Assembly (NCBI GenBank): GCA_965228905.1
Contig: CBDDII010000002.1
Location: 248,001-312,000 of the forward strand
Length of the DNA stretch: 64,000 nucleotides
Reading direction: 5' to 3'
Source: CALKXV01 sp965228905
GTDB lineage: Bacteria > Pseudomonadota > Alphaproteobacteria > Rhodobacterales > Rhodobacteraceae
The position numbers and the translations under genes were made by a program. The notes beneath the pieces are model-generated. The model had not been told where the DNA came from, made no database searches, and saw only the letters and a list, made by a program, of their open reading frames with translations. Within the stretch, counting starts at the first letter, position 1; every line of letters starts with the position of its first letter. Below are positions 17,598-26,603 of this stretch, one piece after another.

Positions 17598-18707
17598 GTG
17601 AGCTTTTCGTTTTGGTGGATCGTTGGCGGAGTCGTTCTCGTCATTCTCGGAATCTGGGCCTGGAAGCCGAGTAAGGCCACCCGACAACACCGGCATGACG
17701 ATGAGACCCGGCCTTCAACCGAAGCGGCAAAACCCAAGGGGCCTTCCGGCGCCAAGCAACGCGGATTGCGGGCTCCGGCTTCGATGGGTTGGGATGTCCA
17801 TGAGTTTGGCGACAATGCGCCCGCGGGCGATTGGGTACAGTGGAAGATTGGAAGCGGATGGTTCGAAGTTCAAGGACTCTTCAATCGCAAGGAGTCAGCA
17901 AGAGAGTTTCTTCGACTGGCAGCCCAAGCCGACGAGCGGGGCGAGCCTTTCGGGGCATCGCTTAACCCCGAGCCGGACAACAAGTTTGACAAGAACGCCA
18001 TGCAAGTGATCGGCATCCTTGGTCCGCACGAAACGCCGACATCAAGGGTCTTCTTGGGATATGTGCCCGCCGATGTGGCGGCTGAGGTCGCAAGCTTTCC
18101 GGAGGGGATGCCAATTGCCGTGGAACTGAAGAAGTCCCGGATCGGGGAGGTCGACGTCATATTGAACTGCGCAGGTCTATGGCTACCGGCCAAGCAGCGA
18201 CGGGAGCTGGGATTTGAGAAAGCGCCATCGAAACCTGTCACCAGAGTGGACGAGAAAGCACTCGAGAAGCTCGATGCATTGATCGAGCGGATGAACGCGA
18301 TGCCCGCCCTCAACGCGAAGCAAGCGGCCGCGAGACAGAAAACGAACAAGATCGATTTCATCGAGGACGACGAGGCTACGATTCAGCGCAAGTTGGCCGA
18401 ACTGGAGGCCGACAGATCACTTTCGGTTCTCGAGGACCCTGGCGGCATCAAACAATACGACAACGACCTCGCCAAACAGGTGGAAATCGTTAGCGAGGGA
18501 CTTGATGGATGGGAACGCTCCGGCATGACACCCGCGCCGTACTATTCCTACCGGATTGCTGTGATCCTTTCGAAGCACAAAGAAGTTGAGCGCGAGAAGA
18601 CTTTCCTAGCTGCCTGGTGCAGGCATTTCTCCGAAGTTGGTATCGGGCAGCGCTATGCGGACTTGGTCGAGCGGGCTCGCAAGAAGGGTGCCATTCCAGC
18701 GGCCTGA
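17598..18707 (+). CDS. membrane-anchored HIRAN-domain protein
   Basis: A 369-residue protein from GTG 17598, with GGAGGAAGTAA directly upstream. Residues 4-22 form one transmembrane helix (WWIVGGVVLVILGIWAW), followed by a charged linker. Residues about 105-200 look like a HIRAN domain, with the typical NPEPDNKFDKNAMQV and FLGYVPADVAAEV segments; in other proteins HIRAN binds DNA ends or damaged DNA. The C-terminal 120 residues are helical. Tethering a HIRAN fold to the membrane is unusual. It follows the SbcC-like gene by 259 bases and may belong with that cluster; the function is unknown. Confidence 0.65.
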   Translation: MSFSFWWIVGGVVLVILGIWAWKPSKATRQHRHDDETRPSTEAAKPKGPSGAKQRGLRAPASMGWDVHEFGDNAPAGDWVQWKIGSGWFEVQGLFNRKESAREFLRLAAQADERGEPFGASLNPEPDNKFDKNAMQVIGILGPHETPTSRVFLGYVPADVAAEVASFPEGMPIAVELKKSRIGEVDVILNCAGLWLPAKQRRELGFEKAPSKPVTRVDEKALEKLDALIERMNAMPALNAKQAAARQKTNKIDFIEDDEATIQRKLAELEADRSLSVLEDPGGIKQYDNDLAKQVEIVSEGLDGWERSGMTPAPYYSYRIAVILSKHKEVEREKTFLAAWCRHFSEVGIGQRYADLVERARKKGAIPAA

Positions 18708-18948
18708 AATCTGGTGGAGGTGGTTTGGCACGCCCGTGGTAGCGCAGGTATTTGCCGGTTGGAGCGGTGATGAAAATGGCCCCCACTTATCGTTACCTAG
18801 AACCGATCGTATCCGTACTTGGCGCCGGACGTTCGCTTTGGGGAAGCTGCACTGTAGCGATCTCATTCAATGCGAACGGCAGGTTAGGGCCGATGCTGAA
18901 TTCTTTAGCATGTTTGTTAGAGTCCCGCGATAAGAACAGCGAGCGACG

Positions 18949-19332
18949 CTACGGGAAGTGGTCAGCTTGGTCTTCCCAATCAAATGGAAACGGCTCCAAT
19001 AATTGCTTCAATGTCAGTTCTGAACTCTGCCTGCCGTCGAGCATCGCCTCGATAAGGTCAGGCGCAAGTAGCGTGAGGCGCAGGACGCGGGTCAAGTACG
19101 ATGGCGCGATGCCCTCGCGATTTGCCAGCTCCCCAATGGTGGCGAACTCGCCCGACTCCAGCATCCGCTTCCAGCGGAAGGCGCGGGCCAACGCCTTGAT
19201 CAAGGTGCTGTCGGTCCTGGTCGGTCTTGCAGCGTCCTCTGGTAGGTGCATTTCCTTGCGCCCGCCGCGTTTGACGATGCGGAATGGGACGTGCAGCGTC
19301 ACTGTGTTGGGAACCATGGCGCCGCGGCTCAT
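18949..19332 (-). CDS. small HTH protein of the serine-recombinase module
   Basis: A 127-residue protein with a ParB/KorB-like helix-turn-helix (ATIGELANREGIAPSYLTRV near residues 65-84). Its start overlaps the recombinase stop by 4 bases, so it is the last gene of a four-gene minus-strand module (63-residue protein, DUF2924 protein, recombinase, this protein). In many alphaproteobacterial islands the same small HTH protein follows the recombinase. It could be a directionality or accessory factor; that is inference. Confidence 0.75.
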   Translation of the reverse strand: MSRGAMVPNTVTLHVPFRIVKRGGRKEMHLPEDAARPTRTDSTLIKALARAFRWKRMLESGEFATIGELANREGIAPSYLTRVLRLTLLAPDLIEAMLDGRQSSELTLKQLLEPFPFDWEDQADHFP

Positions 19333-20645
19333 GCTGCCACCTCGCTGCCGTCGGCCAACATCTCATTGGCAAGACCGGTCAGACCATCGATCCGTAACCG
19401 GAGGTCGAGCCCCTCCGGCCCGATGTCGATCCTCTCGATACACAAGGCCACGATGCGCGCCTGCTCGGCGGGGAACAATTCGTCCCACAACGGGTCAAGC
19501 TGCTGGAGGGCTGCGCGGGCGTCGGCTTCGGTGATGTTCCCGTCGTGGGCGCGTGCTGCCTTCCACGTCCCAGCGACGATTTCGGGCTGGCGGAACACGG
19601 CGCGCAGTTGGTCAACGACGGCTGCCTCGATTTCGCCCGCGGATACGCGACTGACCGGGCACGAACCGGCACCATGTTTCAGCACCGTCTGGCTCACGTA
19701 ATAGCGGTAGAGCTTGCCGCCTTTCCGGGTGTGGGTCGGTGAGAAGGCTGCGCCGTCTGGGCCGAACAACAACCCTTTTAATAGTGCCGGTGTCTCGGCC
19801 CTAGTCCGGGCGGCGCGCTTGCGCGGGCTCTCTTTCAGAATGGCGTGGACCCGGTCCCATGTCGCACGGTCGATGATGGCGTCATGTTCACCCGGATAGC
19901 TGTCACCCTTGTGAACAATCTCGCCGAGATAGTGTCGGTTGCCGAGCATGCGGTAGATGGCTTTCTTGTCGATCGGACGTCCGGCCCGGTTGCATACACC
20001 GTCCTCATCGAGCTCTCTCGCGAGCAGCGTTCCTGAACCAAGTTCGACGAAGCGGGCAAACACGTCCCGGACTATCTTCGCCTCCGTCTCTTCGATTAGC
20101 AGCTTCCGGTCCTCGACCCGATAGCCAAGCGGAACGTTGCCTCCCATCCAGATGCCCTTGCGCTTCGAGGCCGCGATCTTGTCCCGGATGCGCTCAGCCG
20201 TCACTTCGCGCTCGAACTGGGCGAAGCTGAGCAGGATGTTCAAAGTCAGCCGACCCATCGACGTGGTCGTGTTGAACGATTGCGTCACCGACACGAAAGT
20301 CATGTTGTTTCTGTCGAACACCTCGACCAACTTCGCAAAGTCCGCAAGCGATCGGCTGAGGCGGTCGATCTTGTAAACCACAACGACGTCGACCAGACCG
20401 TCCTCGATATCCTGCAAGAGCCTTTGGAGCGCAGGTCGATCGAGGGTGCCGCCGGAGACACCACCGTCATCGTACTGATCGCGAAGTAGATCCCAGCCCT
20501 CGGAGCGCTGGCTGGCGATGTAGGCCTCGCAGGCCTCCCGTTGAGCCTGCAGGCTGTTGAACTCCTGCTCAAGCCCTTCCTCGGAGGACTTCCGCGTGTA
20601 GATCGCACAACGAAGCTTTCGAACGATGGCCTCCTGTTTCGTCAT
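19329..20645 (-). CDS. large serine recombinase
   Basis: A 438-residue resolvase/integrase. The catalytic motif YTRKSSEEG puts the nucleophile at Ser20. The resolvase core continues with DDGGVSGGTLDRPALQRLL and YKIDRLSRSLADF; a Recombinase domain (about 165-260) and a zinc-ribbon-poor C-terminal helical tail follow. Serine recombinases of this size integrate or excise mobile islands between short att sites. I chose ATG 20645 since GGAGGG lies 7 bases upstream and it overlaps the DUF2924 stop (ATGA). The longer open frame upstream is antisense-frame read-through of the DUF2924 gene. It lacks a clear coiled-coil insertion and is on the short side. Confidence 0.93.
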   Translation of the reverse strand: MTKQEAIVRKLRCAIYTRKSSEEGLEQEFNSLQAQREACEAYIASQRSEGWDLLRDQYDDGGVSGGTLDRPALQRLLQDIEDGLVDVVVVYKIDRLSRSLADFAKLVEVFDRNNMTFVSVTQSFNTTTSMGRLTLNILLSFAQFEREVTAERIRDKIAASKRKGIWMGGNVPLGYRVEDRKLLIEETEAKIVRDVFARFVELGSGTLLARELDEDGVCNRAGRPIDKKAIYRMLGNRHYLGEIVHKGDSYPGEHDAIIDRATWDRVHAILKESPRKRAARTRAETPALLKGLLFGPDGAAFSPTHTRKGGKLYRYYVSQTVLKHGAGSCPVSRVSAGEIEAAVVDQLRAVFRQPEIVAGTWKAARAHDGNITEADARAALQQLDPLWDELFPAEQARIVALCIERIDIGPEGLDLRLRIDGLTGLANEMLADGSEVAA

Positions 20646-21091
20646 GCCCGTGCCCTCCGGTTCTTCAACCCGAAAAATACCCAGCCGTTCCAGCGGGTGC
20701 CGGTGATGGCTCGGGCGATGGCCGAAAGCGATCTGTAGGGGCGACCCTGCCATTCGAAACCGTCGGCGGTGACGGTGACGACATGCTCTACGCCCTGCCA
20801 TTCGCGGACCAGGCGTGTCCCGATGATTGGTCTGTCGCGATCGGCCCTGATCCCGCTCCTCTTGCGGTCGCCGCCGTCCAGGTCCTCGCCCAACTTCTCC
20901 AGTCGCCGGACCGTTGCCGGTTTCAATCCGCCATAGGCCAGTTCCTGAACGCGATATGCCAGCCGGCTCTCCAGGAAGCGTCGGTTGAACGGTGGCGGCT
21001 CGCTCTCGAACAGTTCGCGCCACTGGGACTTCAGTTCAGGAGTCGAAGCCAATTTCAATTCTGCGAGGCGGGCAGGGATACTATCGGTCAT
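20642..21091 (-). CDS. DUF2924 protein
   Basis: A 149-residue basic protein beginning MTDSIPARLAELKLASTPEL and containing RPIIGTRLVREWQG and the GFEWQGRPYRSLSAIARAIT segment that defines DUF2924. In known cases it lies directly upstream of a serine recombinase, as here, with ATGA overlaps on both sides. AAGGAG precedes the ATG. Its biochemical role is unknown. The strict linkage suggests it helps the recombinase or belongs to the same regulatory unit. Confidence 0.9.
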   Translation of the reverse strand: MTDSIPARLAELKLASTPELKSQWRELFESEPPPFNRRFLESRLAYRVQELAYGGLKPATVRRLEKLGEDLDGGDRKRSGIRADRDRPIIGTRLVREWQGVEHVVTVTADGFEWQGRPYRSLSAIARAITGTRWNGWVFFGLKNRRARA

Positions 21092-21279
21092 GCGCTTCTC
21101 CTTTTGCAGGTTGCATGACCGCTCTCGTCGGGCGGCTGCGCAAGCGAACTATCTGCCTTTTCGTCGAATACTTCGCTTGACTGGGTGGAATTCAAGCGAA
21201 CCAGCCCGCGGGCAAGGAGCGAACAGAGCTCACGGCGGCGTTCCCCTGCTGACAATTGGCATGGATCGAGGCCGTTCAT
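21088..21279 (-). CDS. 63-residue first gene of the recombinase module
   Basis: From ATG 21279, with GAGGT 6 bases upstream, the frame gives MNGLDPCQLSAGERRRELCS and ends at 21088, overlapping the DUF2924 start. The opening with ERRRELCSLLARGLVRL resembles the small proteins found before DUF2924 genes in other islands. No function known. Longer upstream in-frame sequence lacks a ribosome site. Confidence 0.75.
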   Translation of the reverse strand: MNGLDPCQLSAGERRRELCSLLARGLVRLNSTQSSEVFDEKADSSLAQPPDESGHATCKRRSA

Positions 21280-21700
21280 GTGATACCTCGCCAGCCCAGA
21301 TGGCCGAGATCGCAGGAGTTCGGCGAACGCCGGGCTCGAGGAAAGTCGATGGCTCGAAAACAATTGCTGATTTTGGAGTTGTTTTTAGGGCGACGGCGCT
21401 CTGTAAAGAAACGCTCTTCGCCCCGGCTCTCCGGTAAGGCGAAGAAAACATTGCGTATTTCTGAGTCTTGATTCACGTCGACGAGAAAAAGGAACCCTTT
21501 TGAACTCGCACGCCGGCCCGAAAAAACGCGATTGCCGAAAAAAAATGTGTGAAAGAGAGGGGGGCGGGTTTCATACAGCAGCGATCCCAGGTTTCGAAGG
21601 CCCCCCCACCCCCAGGACAACACGGAGCCTCGGTTATCGTCTAGCTTCCTCGCGACTCCGTGCCGAAAGCGCTTTTTTTTGGTGCCGACCCATGTCGAAG
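21280..21700. other. intergenic, no gene supported
   Basis: About 420 bases between the HTH_36-like gene and the recombinase module. It has runs of A, G and C (for example near 21535-21560 and 21600-21615) and open frames on both strands without ribosome sites. It probably carries the promoter of the recombinase module. Confidence 0.35.
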
Positions 21701-22384
21701 TCATGTCGAGTACCCAGCGATCTCTAGACAGGCTTCGAAGATGGCTTCAATGGACGCTTCTCGAGTCTTCGTCCCGTCGCAGAACGCCCGGTATTCCTCA
21801 TCTGGCACTTTGCTGTCGATCTCGACAAGAAGCTCTTCGGGAAGTCGGTGCTCTCTCAGCTTCTTAGTGATCTCGTCCAGGAAATGTTTTTGGTGCTTCG
21901 CTGTTCCGGGCCCGTGAGCTGTATCTCCGCATGGGTCCACCTGTCCAACAGGCAGGGATCCGGGATGCCGTGGTCCCCTTTTCTTTTTCTTTTCCTTTTC
22001 CTTTTTGGGGGAAGCGGGCTTCATGTTCAGTCGGAAGCTGGCTTCCCTCGTTAGCGAAGCAGACTTCACCTTGGAGCGGCCAAGCCTATTGACCCTCGAT
22101 GGCCATAGGAAGTCATATTGGTTGTTCCGTGTGAACTCGCTTTTTCTGGTTTTGATTGCTCCTCTTTCTCGGAGCTCGTTGATTGCGGACGTGATGCTCT
22201 TTCGAGACAAGTTCAAGGCCTGGGCGAGGCGGTCGATCGAAGGATCACACCTGAGGTGTCTCGGATTACAGTGCTCGAGGAGGATCATCAGAACACGGAG
22301 TGCGCTCCGAGTTAGAGCAGGGTCCTCCAATGTCCAATGGCGTGCCAACTGCCACTTTGCCGGAAAGCCAAATTGATCGCTCAC
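21701..22384 (-). CDS. helix-turn-helix protein (HTH_36 / replication-initiator-like)
   Basis: A 227-residue protein from GTG 22384 with GAGGAG just upstream. Residues 20-100 form a winged HTH of the type seen in phage and plasmid replication proteins (LTRSALRVLMILLEHCNPRH, then DRLAQALNLSRKSITSAINE). A strongly basic tract KKEKEKKKKR follows near residue 130, then a helical tail. It is a DNA-binding protein of mobile DNA, either a replication initiator or a regulator. Confidence 0.7.
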   Translation of the reverse strand: MSDQFGFPAKWQLARHWTLEDPALTRSALRVLMILLEHCNPRHLRCDPSIDRLAQALNLSRKSITSAINELRERGAIKTRKSEFTRNNQYDFLWPSRVNRLGRSKVKSASLTREASFRLNMKPASPKKEKEKKKKRGPRHPGSLPVGQVDPCGDTAHGPGTAKHQKHFLDEITKKLREHRLPEELLVEIDSKVPDEEYRAFCDGTKTREASIEAIFEACLEIAGYST

Positions 22385-22470
22385 GACTGCTCCTCGTCAC
22401 TTTTCCATGCGACCGGAGCTCTATGTCTGGCAGGTTGGCACTCTGTTCAGAGAGTGCCAACTTTTTTGCA

Positions 22471-23271
22471 TTAGGGAGCTTGCATCATTTTCTTGAGTTT
22501 CTTTCGGATCGTATCCCACTTCGGCTTAGGGCGTTCCATCTTTTCGGAAACAAGCCTTGCAGTTGCGCTGGCGCTGCTGCGGAGTGAGGGATTCTTCTTC
22601 CAGATTTCCACGGCTAACTGCCAAGCCTCGCTCTCCCAATCAGGCTTGTAGCCAGGGTCGTGACGCCGTTTTCTGGCCGCGGGCAAACGTCCTTCGGAAC
22701 TCCTCTTTCCTAGTGCGAGGGACTCAATTCTCTTTCCTGTGTCGCCATCTTTCCCAAACCTCCATCTAAAGCGTTCCGACATTTCACCAAGGGAGAATGC
22801 GAGGGCTGCGGCGCGCTTCGTCTTGCCGCTTGCCAGGGTCTTTTCCAGTTCTCGATAGTCGACTAGCCAGCGAGCGAGCAGATGGTCGTAGCCTCCATCA
22901 GAGAAGACACTCGGAGGCGGGAAGTCGTTGTGATCATTCCCGTCCGCCCACTCGAAGAACTTGGATATGCGGCGAACTTCCATCTCGCGTTGTCGTCGCC
23001 AATCCTCTTTCTCGACACCATTCCGCATGCGCCAAAATTCGAAATTTCTTTCCTCATCGACCTTGCTGATGACGCCTTCTATCCTCTTGCTCCAATATGC
23101 AATCCTACGTGCCGCACTTGCACGCCGTTTGAGCACCTCCACCTCTAAAGGTTTAAGTCCACTCGCCTTTTCATCGGCGAATTCTTTCAGGGCATGCCAA
23201 GTGTCTTCACCCGATATCGTTTCGACGATGCTCCGCTCAAATCCGGACACTTTTGTCTCACGGTTTCGCAT
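22471..23271 (-). CDS. hypothetical charged helical protein
   Basis: A 266-residue protein, rich in Lys, Arg, Glu and Trp and almost all predicted helical. No family recognised. It lies 86 bases upstream of the HTH gene on the same strand and is probably co-transcribed with it. The C-terminal 60 residues (SSASATARLVSEKMERPKPK) look like a small DNA-binding HTH of the kind found in phage and island proteins. ATG 23271. Confidence 0.6.
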   Translation of the reverse strand: MRNRETKVSGFERSIVETISGEDTWHALKEFADEKASGLKPLEVEVLKRRASAARRIAYWSKRIEGVISKVDEERNFEFWRMRNGVEKEDWRRQREMEVRRISKFFEWADGNDHNDFPPPSVFSDGGYDHLLARWLVDYRELEKTLASGKTKRAAALAFSLGEMSERFRWRFGKDGDTGKRIESLALGKRSSEGRLPAARKRRHDPGYKPDWESEAWQLAVEIWKKNPSLRSSASATARLVSEKMERPKPKWDTIRKKLKKMMQAP

Positions 23272-23614
23272 GGCTGGCCCTTTCGGTTACACAGACCCAA
23301 TGCTGCGCATTGGAGTTATGTGAATGGAGGCGCCCATCGGCTCTTGGTCAATTGAGCACCATCAGCGTCAGAGCCTAAGCGGTTGATTGGGCATTTCCTA
23401 GATAACGCTCATTCTTGCCGATGCCTCAAGTGACCCATCTGACTTGATTGACTATTGGCTGGCAAACTGCGTGGGTGATTTGCGGGCTTATGTATCAAAC
23501 GCACCAAGCAAAGTGAATCCCGATACGCTAAAATAAAACCCCCACGCCAACGGACTAAGATGGCGCGGGGGCTAAGTGGGGTCGTCCCCATACACGCGGG
23601 ACTTAGGTAACGTA
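23272..23614. other. intergenic with a terminator-like hairpin
   Basis: No gene supported in this 343-base stretch. It holds the hairpin described at 23530-23571 and the presumed promoter of the helical protein gene. Confidence 0.35.
23530..23571 (-). terminator. rho-independent terminator, minus-strand direction
   Basis: On the minus strand an 11-base stem (CCCCCGCGCCA with TGGCGTGGGGG, one G-U pair) with an 11-base loop is followed at once by TTTTATTTT. This is a good intrinsic terminator for transcripts coming from the right. No convincing minus-strand gene lies directly upstream of it, so the transcript it ends is unknown. Confidence 0.65.
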
Positions 23615-23746
23615 ATGCAAGACAAGTCGATAGACAACGCGCTCTTAGCCCTTCGCAGGCAGATCATCCGGGACGATGGCAAGGGCCAGGATCACGTTGA
23701 GGCGCTCTTGGCTATGCGCGGTGTGGATATAGGCCGAGCAGTTTGA
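23615..23746 (+). CDS. 43-residue small protein or 5' remnant
   Basis: ATG 23615 gives MQDKSIDNALLALRRQIIRD and ends with TGA at 23746. The sequence is amphipathic and protein-like. TAGGTAA lies 6-10 bases upstream. A second plus-strand frame shifted by one base stays open from about 23733 to 24017 and ends RIDHLKLQFLDFS, without a start codon. A single frameshift near 23735 would join both into a protein of about 130 residues, so this may be the 5' end of a broken gene. Function unknown. Confidence 0.4.
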   Translation: MQDKSIDNALLALRRQIIRDDGKGQDHVEALLAMRGVDIGRAV

Positions 23747-24143
23747 CTCGGCGGCCGTAGTATCGAACCTTGCAGCCGTTTTCTTCCGATACGGACGCTG
23801 CACGCGAGACGAAAGTCCGAATAGAGCCTTTTCGAAGACATTGGGTGCGACAACCACAGCACTGTCTGGCGCGGCCGCATTTCTCAAAAAGCCGCAGTTG
23901 GGACGTAACAGCAACACTGCTCATTCGACGAAGGTCCGATTTGAGCCCAATCCTGGTTTGGTGGACGCCGTGTCGCGCATTGATCATCTGAAGCTGCAGT
24001 TTCTGGATTTCAGTTAGAGATCATCAGTCTGGCGACATCGCGTGAGAAATGTGTTAAAATTAAACCAGAGTAGGAGGACAGTGTCCGACCGACCGGGTGA
24101 TCGTATCGCATCTCGAATGTGTCCGGACACATGGAGGTGCTTT

Positions 24144-25001
24144 ATGGTCAAAACTATCGGAAATCCGCTGAGTTGGGCCGCGCAGAGTTTGGCTGGAACC
24201 GCCGAATATCTTACCCGATCAGTTGAATTGATTGGCGGTGAGAGCGGCGTTACGCCCGAGGTGTTGCCACTTACTATGGAGGATATTCGCGAGTCATTGC
24301 GACTTGGCTATTCCGATTTTGCGGCGGTTCGAGCTGATGTGATGTTCATCTGCCTCATCTATCCAGTGATAGGGATCATGCTGGCTGCTGTGGGCTTCAA
24401 CGCAAGCCTTCTTCCCGTCGTGTTTCCAGTGGCCGCCGGTTTCGCGCTGATTGGACCGCTTGCAGCCGTCGGTCTGTACGAAGTCAGTCGCCGACGAGAG
24501 AAGGGAGAGGACGTGTCCTGGCTCGCTGCACTTGGGGTCGTCAGGTCGCCGAATTTCGGTGCGGTCTTGGTGCTTGGTCTCTACCTTGCGACGATCTTCT
24601 TTGTGTGGATCGTTGTCGCACACTCGATCTGGCTCGTGACCCTTGGACCAGATCAGCATGAGACGGTGTCAGCATTCCTTGGGCAAGTCTTCACCACCGG
24701 CGCGGGCTGGGCGATGATCGTGATCGGCATGGCCGTCGGTTTCTGTTTTGCCGTTGCGGTGCTTGCTATCAGCGTGGTGAGCTTTCCCATGCTTCTCGAT
24801 CGCAATGTTGGAGTGCCGGTGGCAGTTTCAACGTCTCTGGAGGTCTTTCGGACCAATCCAAGAGTCATATTGTCCTGGGGGCTGGTGGTCGCGGCGCTTC
24901 TCTTTATCGGCTCATTTCCGGCGTTCATCGGTCTCGTGATCGTCCTTCCGGTTTTGGGCCACGCGACGTGGCATCTCTACCGCCGGGCCGTGAAAGCATG
25001 A
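24144..25001 (+). CDS. DUF2189 integral membrane protein
   Basis: A 285-residue polytopic inner-membrane protein. The segment LPLTMEDIRESLRLGYSDFAA before the first helix matches the conserved DUF2189 opening, and five to six transmembrane helices follow (MFICLIYPVIGIMLAAVGF, LLPVVFPVAAGFALIGPLAA and others). ATG 24144 was chosen because GGAGG at 24133-24137 has ideal spacing; an upstream in-frame ATG at 24042 lacks one. Function unknown. It reads like a chromosomal housekeeping-type gene carried within the mobile region. Confidence 0.8.
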   Translation: MVKTIGNPLSWAAQSLAGTAEYLTRSVELIGGESGVTPEVLPLTMEDIRESLRLGYSDFAAVRADVMFICLIYPVIGIMLAAVGFNASLLPVVFPVAAGFALIGPLAAVGLYEVSRRREKGEDVSWLAALGVVRSPNFGAVLVLGLYLATIFFVWIVVAHSIWLVTLGPDQHETVSAFLGQVFTTGAGWAMIVIGMAVGFCFAVAVLAISVVSFPMLLDRNVGVPVAVSTSLEVFRTNPRVILSWGLVVAALLFIGSFPAFIGLVIVLPVLGHATWHLYRRAVKA

Positions 25002-25055
25002 GAATTCGGATCACAGGAAGGTTTTTTAAGAAGTGCGGAACCGGGGAGGGAGAAC

Positions 25056-25346
25056 ATGCACTACGTCACAATCACGACTTGGGAGATCGATGACAGAACC
25101 AACTTCCATCACTTCATGGAAGCCGTCGAAACCAAGCGGCTGCCAGCTTTGAAAGATCTTGGTGCAAGCCGGGTCACTGTCATCCGGACCAGCGAGAGGA
25201 CTTGTGCCGCTATCACGGAATGGCCCGACAAACCCACGCGTGATGATGCGGAGTTGAAGATCGACGAAGTGCGCCAAAGAGTTCACAGGGAAGATCACAC
25301 GCGGATGACAGGAGAGATGAAGGGGGAGATCGTCGCAGACGTCTGA
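25056..25346 (+). CDS. small alpha/beta protein (dimeric ferredoxin-like fold likely)
   Basis: A 96-residue protein, MHYVTITTWEIDDRTNFHHF at the start, with strand-helix-strand spacing and size like stress-responsive or antibiotic-monooxygenase-fold proteins. GGGGAGGGAG precedes the ATG. It follows the DUF2189 gene by 54 bases and is probably co-transcribed. No catalytic residues can be named, so function stays open. Confidence 0.65.
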   Translation: MHYVTITTWEIDDRTNFHHFMEAVETKRLPALKDLGASRVTVIRTSERTCAAITEWPDKPTRDDAELKIDEVRQRVHREDHTRMTGEMKGEIVADV

Positions 25347-25501
25347 CGATCATTTCTCCGGTTAGCAGTTCGAGTCATCACAGCCGCGTAGAAGACCTTG
25401 GTCCGTGTCTACGCCGCTGCACATGCGGCGAACGGCAGCTTCGAGCCCACATTGATTCTTGCTGCGTTTTGCACGAATGGCGGCTTACCACCAGATAGCC
25501 A

Positions 25502-26503
25502 TTAGTCTGCGCTATTTTCGGGAGCTTGGAAGTCTTTGAATGCCTTTGAAACCTCAGCAGCAGCAGATTGGGAAGCCAGAATCTTTCGACCGTACTGCGC
25601 GGGCATCGCAGGTGACGTCCAGCGGCCTGCGACCATAATCGAGGCAACATCACACCCAATTCTGAAAGCATCCTGCACGCCGCCAACCCGAGTGCTGTGG
25701 GCGGAAACATCGTCACGCTTAAAACGCCTCTTTAAAACTCTGGATACCGTTGAGGGGTTAAGCGGTTGAATCAATGCTCCCCGCTGAGATTTCGTGATGA
25801 TTGGGTCATTCTGCTTAAGTTCTGCCAGGTCGATCCAACGCAGTACCGCCTCAGTTCCTCGCTCCGACAGAAACGCGTAGGCTCCTTGTCCGTACTGGTC
25901 AGTTTTTGATCTAGCAATGAACAAAAGACTAGAACCGTCATCTTGGCGAGAAAGGTCTCGGACACGAAAGGCGACAATTTCAGACGCCCGGCACCAACTG
26001 TCAGACGCGATCCACAGCATTGCGGCATCTCGTAGATCAATGCGGCTATCACCAAGTTTGGCGATGACACTGAGCACCTCGGCTTTCCCGAGGGCTGCGG
26101 CTTGCCGAATTGCAGTCCCGTACTTTCGTTTGACAGCTTTCAAAGCCAATTCAACAAGTCGATGCCGACAAGGGGACACTTGGAAATGTGCTCGGTGCTT
26201 CTCTCCGATAGCCCAAAGCCGCGTTTCTATCGTCGTGTGTCTAATGCGACTGCCGAGCCAGTCTACGTACTCAGCCACTACTGACGGCGAAACTGGAGGC
26301 TCGGAGCTGTAACCACGTTCGACGCACCATTCGTCGAAACCCCTGTTAATCTGTCTATAGTTTCTGAGCGTCTCTGGCGCATAAGCTTTCTCTGACCTTT
26401 CGCTGTATTCCTTAATAAGCCTTTCTCTTAGTTCTTGCGGTGCTGCGGCGAGTTTTACCAGTGTTTCTTGGCGTTCTGCTTCGCGGTTGAACATCTGATT
26501 CAT
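25502..26503 (-). CDS. tyrosine recombinase
   Basis: A 333-residue site-specific recombinase. It has a SAM-like core-binding domain (TLRNYRQINRGFDEWCVERG, residues about 45-65) and a catalytic domain with Arg in SWCRASEIVAF, Lys in ARSKTDQYG, HxxR-like SAHSTRVGG and Trp/Tyr in AGRWTSPAMPAQYGR. The usual His/Arg box is His-Ser-Thr-Arg. I chose ATG 26503, with AGGAGA upstream, over the longer open frame. It is divergent from the other tyrosine recombinase, with about 100 bases between their starts, and may control a small island or integrate it. Confidence 0.88.
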   Translation of the reverse strand: MNQMFNREAERQETLVKLAAAPQELRERLIKEYSERSEKAYAPETLRNYRQINRGFDEWCVERGYSSEPPVSPSVVAEYVDWLGSRIRHTTIETRLWAIGEKHRAHFQVSPCRHRLVELALKAVKRKYGTAIRQAAALGKAEVLSVIAKLGDSRIDLRDAAMLWIASDSWCRASEIVAFRVRDLSRQDDGSSLLFIARSKTDQYGQGAYAFLSERGTEAVLRWIDLAELKQNDPIITKSQRGALIQPLNPSTVSRVLKRRFKRDDVSAHSTRVGGVQDAFRIGCDVASIMVAGRWTSPAMPAQYGRKILASQSAAAEVSKAFKDFQAPENSAD

Positions 26504-26603
26504 TTTGAGCGTCTCCTGATTCCGATGATCCGCGATGATCGCATGGAAAGGGACGCCCGCGTTCACTCTCACAAAAGAGAAAAAGAATGAAAGGAACTGA
26601 CGA

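Noticed and set aside
20646..21023. 126-codon N-terminal extension of the serine recombinase
   Set aside because: It is a shifted-frame reading of the DUF2924 gene. The recombinase core starts normally at ATG 20645 with its own ribosome site.
21276..21704. 142-codon minus-strand frame in the recombinase intergenic
   Set aside because: No ribosome site, odd composition over homopolymer runs, and it overlaps the better 63-residue gene.
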